In this document: one piece after another, positions 62,459 through 64,000 of the stretch
Layout of the letters: the number at the start of each line of letters is the position of its first letter
Position numbering within the stretch: position 1 is the first letter of the stretch
DNA from: Pseudarthrobacter enclensis
GTDB taxonomy: Bacteria; Actinomycetota; Actinomycetes; Actinomycetales; Micrococcaceae
Assembly (NCBI RefSeq): GCF_001457025.1
Contig: NZ_KQ758608.1
Span: 40,841 to 104,840, forward strand
Reading direction: 5' to 3'
Length of the DNA: 64,000 bases
Notes under the pieces: model-generated
What the model was told of the DNA's origin: nothing
The model's input: the letters and a program-made list of their open reading frames with translations, nothing else
Databases searched by the model: none
Position numbers and translations under genes: made by a program

Positions 62459-63442
62459 ATGACTGAAAAGCTCACCATTTCCGGTTCCGCCGACCTGATC
62501 GCCGCCGTCCCGCACCTGCTGGGCAAGGCGCCGAAGGAGTCCTTCGTGGTGCTGACGTCCCGCGCTGGCACCCTTGGCGCCAGCCTGCGCATGGACGTAC
62601 CGGCAGGGGCCGATCCGGGCGATTACGCCCAGATGATGACCACGTACGCCGCCCATGACGAGAAGGCAACGGGCAGCTTCGTCATCGTCTACACCGACGA
62701 AGACCCGGACCACGGCTACCCCTACGCCGCACACGTCGCAGCCCTTACGTCCGAGCTGGCCACGGCGCGGATGCCCGTCCGCATGGTCCTGCTGGTCACG
62801 GGAACCCACTGGGCGACCTACGGCACGGCAGAGAAGAACCCTTTGGATGAGATTCGGGACAGCAACGCCAATGTGACACTGACCTATTTCGGGTCCGCCC
62901 CGCACCTTGACGTGTACAACCCTGAATTGCTGGGCACGTGGGCGGCGCCAGTACACGCGCCGGAAGGCACCGATGAGGACCTGGGATTCGCGTGCGGCAT
63001 GTGGGACACCGCGCTGGACGGGGCACCTATGCGGCCGGAGACGGAGACGGCACGCCAGCTGGCGGCAGCATTCCAACACCGCCACATCCGCGACTACCTG
63101 TTCCGGGACACCATCACCACGCACAACGGCGACTTCGGAGACACCCTGATGGGTAAGTTCACCGGCCGCCCTGACTGGGACCGCGTGGACCGCGCGGAAG
63201 CCCTCGCCTTCGACCTGATGAAGGTCGTCCCCGCCGGGCAGCGCGCCCCCATGCTGACCCTGATGGGCTGGCTTCAATGGCTCAAAGGCAGCGGATCCCA
63301 CGCGGACCGCTACCTGAAGCTCGCCGCCGAAGACGTGCCGGACTTCCGCCTCGCGGTGCTGTTGCGGGAATTGATTAACCGCGGCTACATCGCGGACGTC
63401 GCCCGCAACCCTGAAACGGCCTACCAGCGCCGCCTCATCTAA
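62459..63442 (+). CDS. DUF4192-family protein 2
   Basis: A 327-aa protein, paralogue of the product at 59365. ISGSADLIAAVPHLLGKAPK + ESFVVLTSRAGTLGASLRMD and PDWDRVDRAEALAFDLMKVV + PAGQRAPMLTLMGWLQWLKG correspond block by block. The coding sequences differ much more than the leaders upstream of them. A duplicated module rather than two independent acquisitions is likely. Confidence 0.88.
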   Translation: MTEKLTISGSADLIAAVPHLLGKAPKESFVVLTSRAGTLGASLRMDVPAGADPGDYAQMMTTYAAHDEKATGSFVIVYTDEDPDHGYPYAAHVAALTSELATARMPVRMVLLVTGTHWATYGTAEKNPLDEIRDSNANVTLTYFGSAPHLDVYNPELLGTWAAPVHAPEGTDEDLGFACGMWDTALDGAPMRPETETARQLAAAFQHRHIRDYLFRDTITTHNGDFGDTLMGKFTGRPDWDRVDRAEALAFDLMKVVPAGQRAPMLTLMGWLQWLKGSGSHADRYLKLAAEDVPDFRLAVLLRELINRGYIADVARNPETAYQRRLI

Positions 63443-63450
63443 CGGAAAAC

Positions 63451-63485
63451 GGCCGGGCCGGATCACCACACGATCCGGCCCGGCC
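63451..63485 (+). terminator. Terminator after DUF4192 gene 2
   Basis: Perfect 14-bp stem (63451-63464 with 63472-63485), 7-nt loop, then CCCTTTCC; 8 nt after the stop, the same position as in module 1. Confidence 0.75.
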
Positions 63486-63590
63486 CCTTTCCGCGGTGGC
63501 GGGGCGGCCTCCTCCGCTGCGCTCCCCCGGCCGCCGGTCACGCTGGCGCGGGCGCAGCCACACACCCAGTCAACGCGCAGAAACCACGGC

Positions 63591-63596
63591 TACAGT
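63591..63596 (+). promoter_or_regulatory. Candidate -10 (TACAGT) of tiny acidic protein gene 2
   Basis: Same CGGCTACAGTG context as at 60525-60530. The upstream stretch with CGGCCTCC...CTCC.CCGGCCGCCG and CACGCTG.CGCGGGCGCAG is also shared between the two modules. Confidence 0.45.
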
Positions 63597-63632
63597 GAAC
63601 ACCAGACACTGCACCGACCAGGAAGCGCGAGC

Positions 63633-63782
63633 ATGGGAACCGACTACATCCTCACCGAGGACGACAAGCCCGGCGAAAACGCCAGCCTCGCCGAAGACAT
63701 CATCGAACTGAGCCTGCTCACCGCCGGCCAACCGGCCAAGCCGGTGGATTTCGGCTGGGCCCAGGAACACCACAACTTCTAA
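63633..63782 (+). CDS. Tiny acidic protein, paralogue 2
   Basis: 49 aa: MGTDYILTEDDKPGENASLA + EDIIELSLLTAGQPAKPVDF + GWAQEHHNF. Aligns along its length with the 50-aa product at 60572 (YILT, DD, DI-EL, T, QP, P, VD, W kept). AGGAAGCGCGAGC before the ATG is an acceptable ribosome site. Downstream, both genes share CCTGCAGCG..GACGCTGC and TTCCTTT..GAGGAA elements before the terminator. Function unknown. Confidence 0.7.
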   Translation: MGTDYILTEDDKPGENASLAEDIIELSLLTAGQPAKPVDFGWAQEHHNF

Positions 63783-63836
63783 ATTCCTGCAGCGCTGACG
63801 CTGCACCCAGGACTTCCTTTGTCCGAGGAACACCAA

Positions 63837-63864
63837 GAGTCGGCACCCGCGTGGGTGCCGGCTC
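63837..63864 (+). terminator. Terminator after tiny acidic gene 2
   Basis: 12-bp stem (63837-63848 with 63853-63864, G-T tolerated), loop GCGT, followed by TTCGGTTTTC; a fitting intrinsic terminator. Confidence 0.75.
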
Positions 63865-63885
63865 TTCGGTTTTCAAGACCAGAAA

Positions 63886-64000
63886 GGGCGTCCGCTGGCG
63901 CGGCCGGCTGTTGGGTGTTGCCGGTCCGTCGCAGAGCTCCGGCCCGTCATCACCTGTTGTGTCTACGACGTTTTTTGCTGCTGTCCTTCGGATTCTAGGT
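63886..64000 (+). repeat. Conserved leader module, copy E (cut by the window edge)
   Basis: Begins like copy C (GGGCGTCCGCTGGCGCGGCC) and reaches TCTACGACGTTTTTTGCTGC + TGTCCTTCGGATT. By analogy a further leader-controlled gene should follow beyond the window. Confidence 0.65.

Noticed and set aside
61976..63565. 529-codon minus-strand frame over DUF4192 gene 2 and its leader
   Set aside because: Opposite strand of a well-supported DUF4192 gene, and it also runs through the non-coding leader, so it is an artefact of base composition.

Overview
The window looks like DNA of a high-GC actinobacterium of the Micrococcaceae (Arthrobacter, Paenarthrobacter or Pseudarthrobacter type). Protein families, frequent GTG and TTG starts, and the T4SS genes (SCO6880, DUF4913 and DUF6668 families) all point that way. 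A type IV secretion locus, a primase-type replication protein, a repeat-rich origin/partition region and a ParA/ParB pair lie together at 29.5-45.3 kb. The window is therefore most simply part of a large conjugative plasmid, or a plasmid integrated in a chromosome. No rRNA, tRNA or CRISPR array was seen.

Layout. (1) 0.2-19.5 kb, metabolic island: glyoxylate shunt (aceB, aceA), a MetE-core methyltransferase-like protein, an FdhF/YdeP molybdo-oxidoreductase and a GcvT/LigM-like tetrahydrofolate-dependent demethylase on the minus strand. On the plus strand are two thiolases, a PaaI thioesterase, a signal-less SsuA/THI5-like protein, an extradiol dioxygenase, an enoyl-CoA hydratase, a hydroxyacyl-CoA dehydrogenase, an aromatic-acid MFS transporter and a TesB thioesterase. 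Four copies of one 23-bp operator stand before the demethylase, the first thiolase, the dioxygenase and the transporter. They suggest one regulon for a methylated (probably methoxy-aromatic) substrate: C1 removal, ring cleavage, then beta-oxidation to acetyl-CoA that feeds the glyoxylate shunt. (2) 19.6-25.3 kb: broken permease, transposase remnant, and a MarR-linked redox cluster (two luciferase-like monooxygenases, DoxX, an NAD(P)-binding reductase). (3) 25.5-29.2 kb: a 1227-aa YobI/KAP-type membrane P-loop NTPase. (4) 29.5-41.5 kb: conjugation genes. (5) 41.6-45.3 kb: Rep, origin repeats, ParA/ParB. (6) 45.7-52.8 kb: a persulfide/thiosulfate detoxification regulon under a CstR-type repressor, with five rhodanese-domain proteins, persulfide dioxygenase, thioredoxin, TauE exporter, DUF302 and DsrE. 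(7) 53.1-55.8 kb: a copper-storage four-helix protein, a DUF305 protein and a potassium channel. (8) 56.2-64 kb: serine resolvase, then a modular region in which a conserved long leader sequence recurs before a DprA-like gene and two DUF4192 genes, each DUF4192 gene being followed by a tiny acidic protein gene.

The best candidates for something undescribed are the repeated leader / DUF4192 / tiny-protein modules at 56.8-64 kb, and the four-operator regulon that ties a demethylase to an extradiol cleavage pathway. Six interrupted reading frames all look like single-base losses, mostly in short homopolymers. Sequencing error is a serious alternative to gene decay for those.
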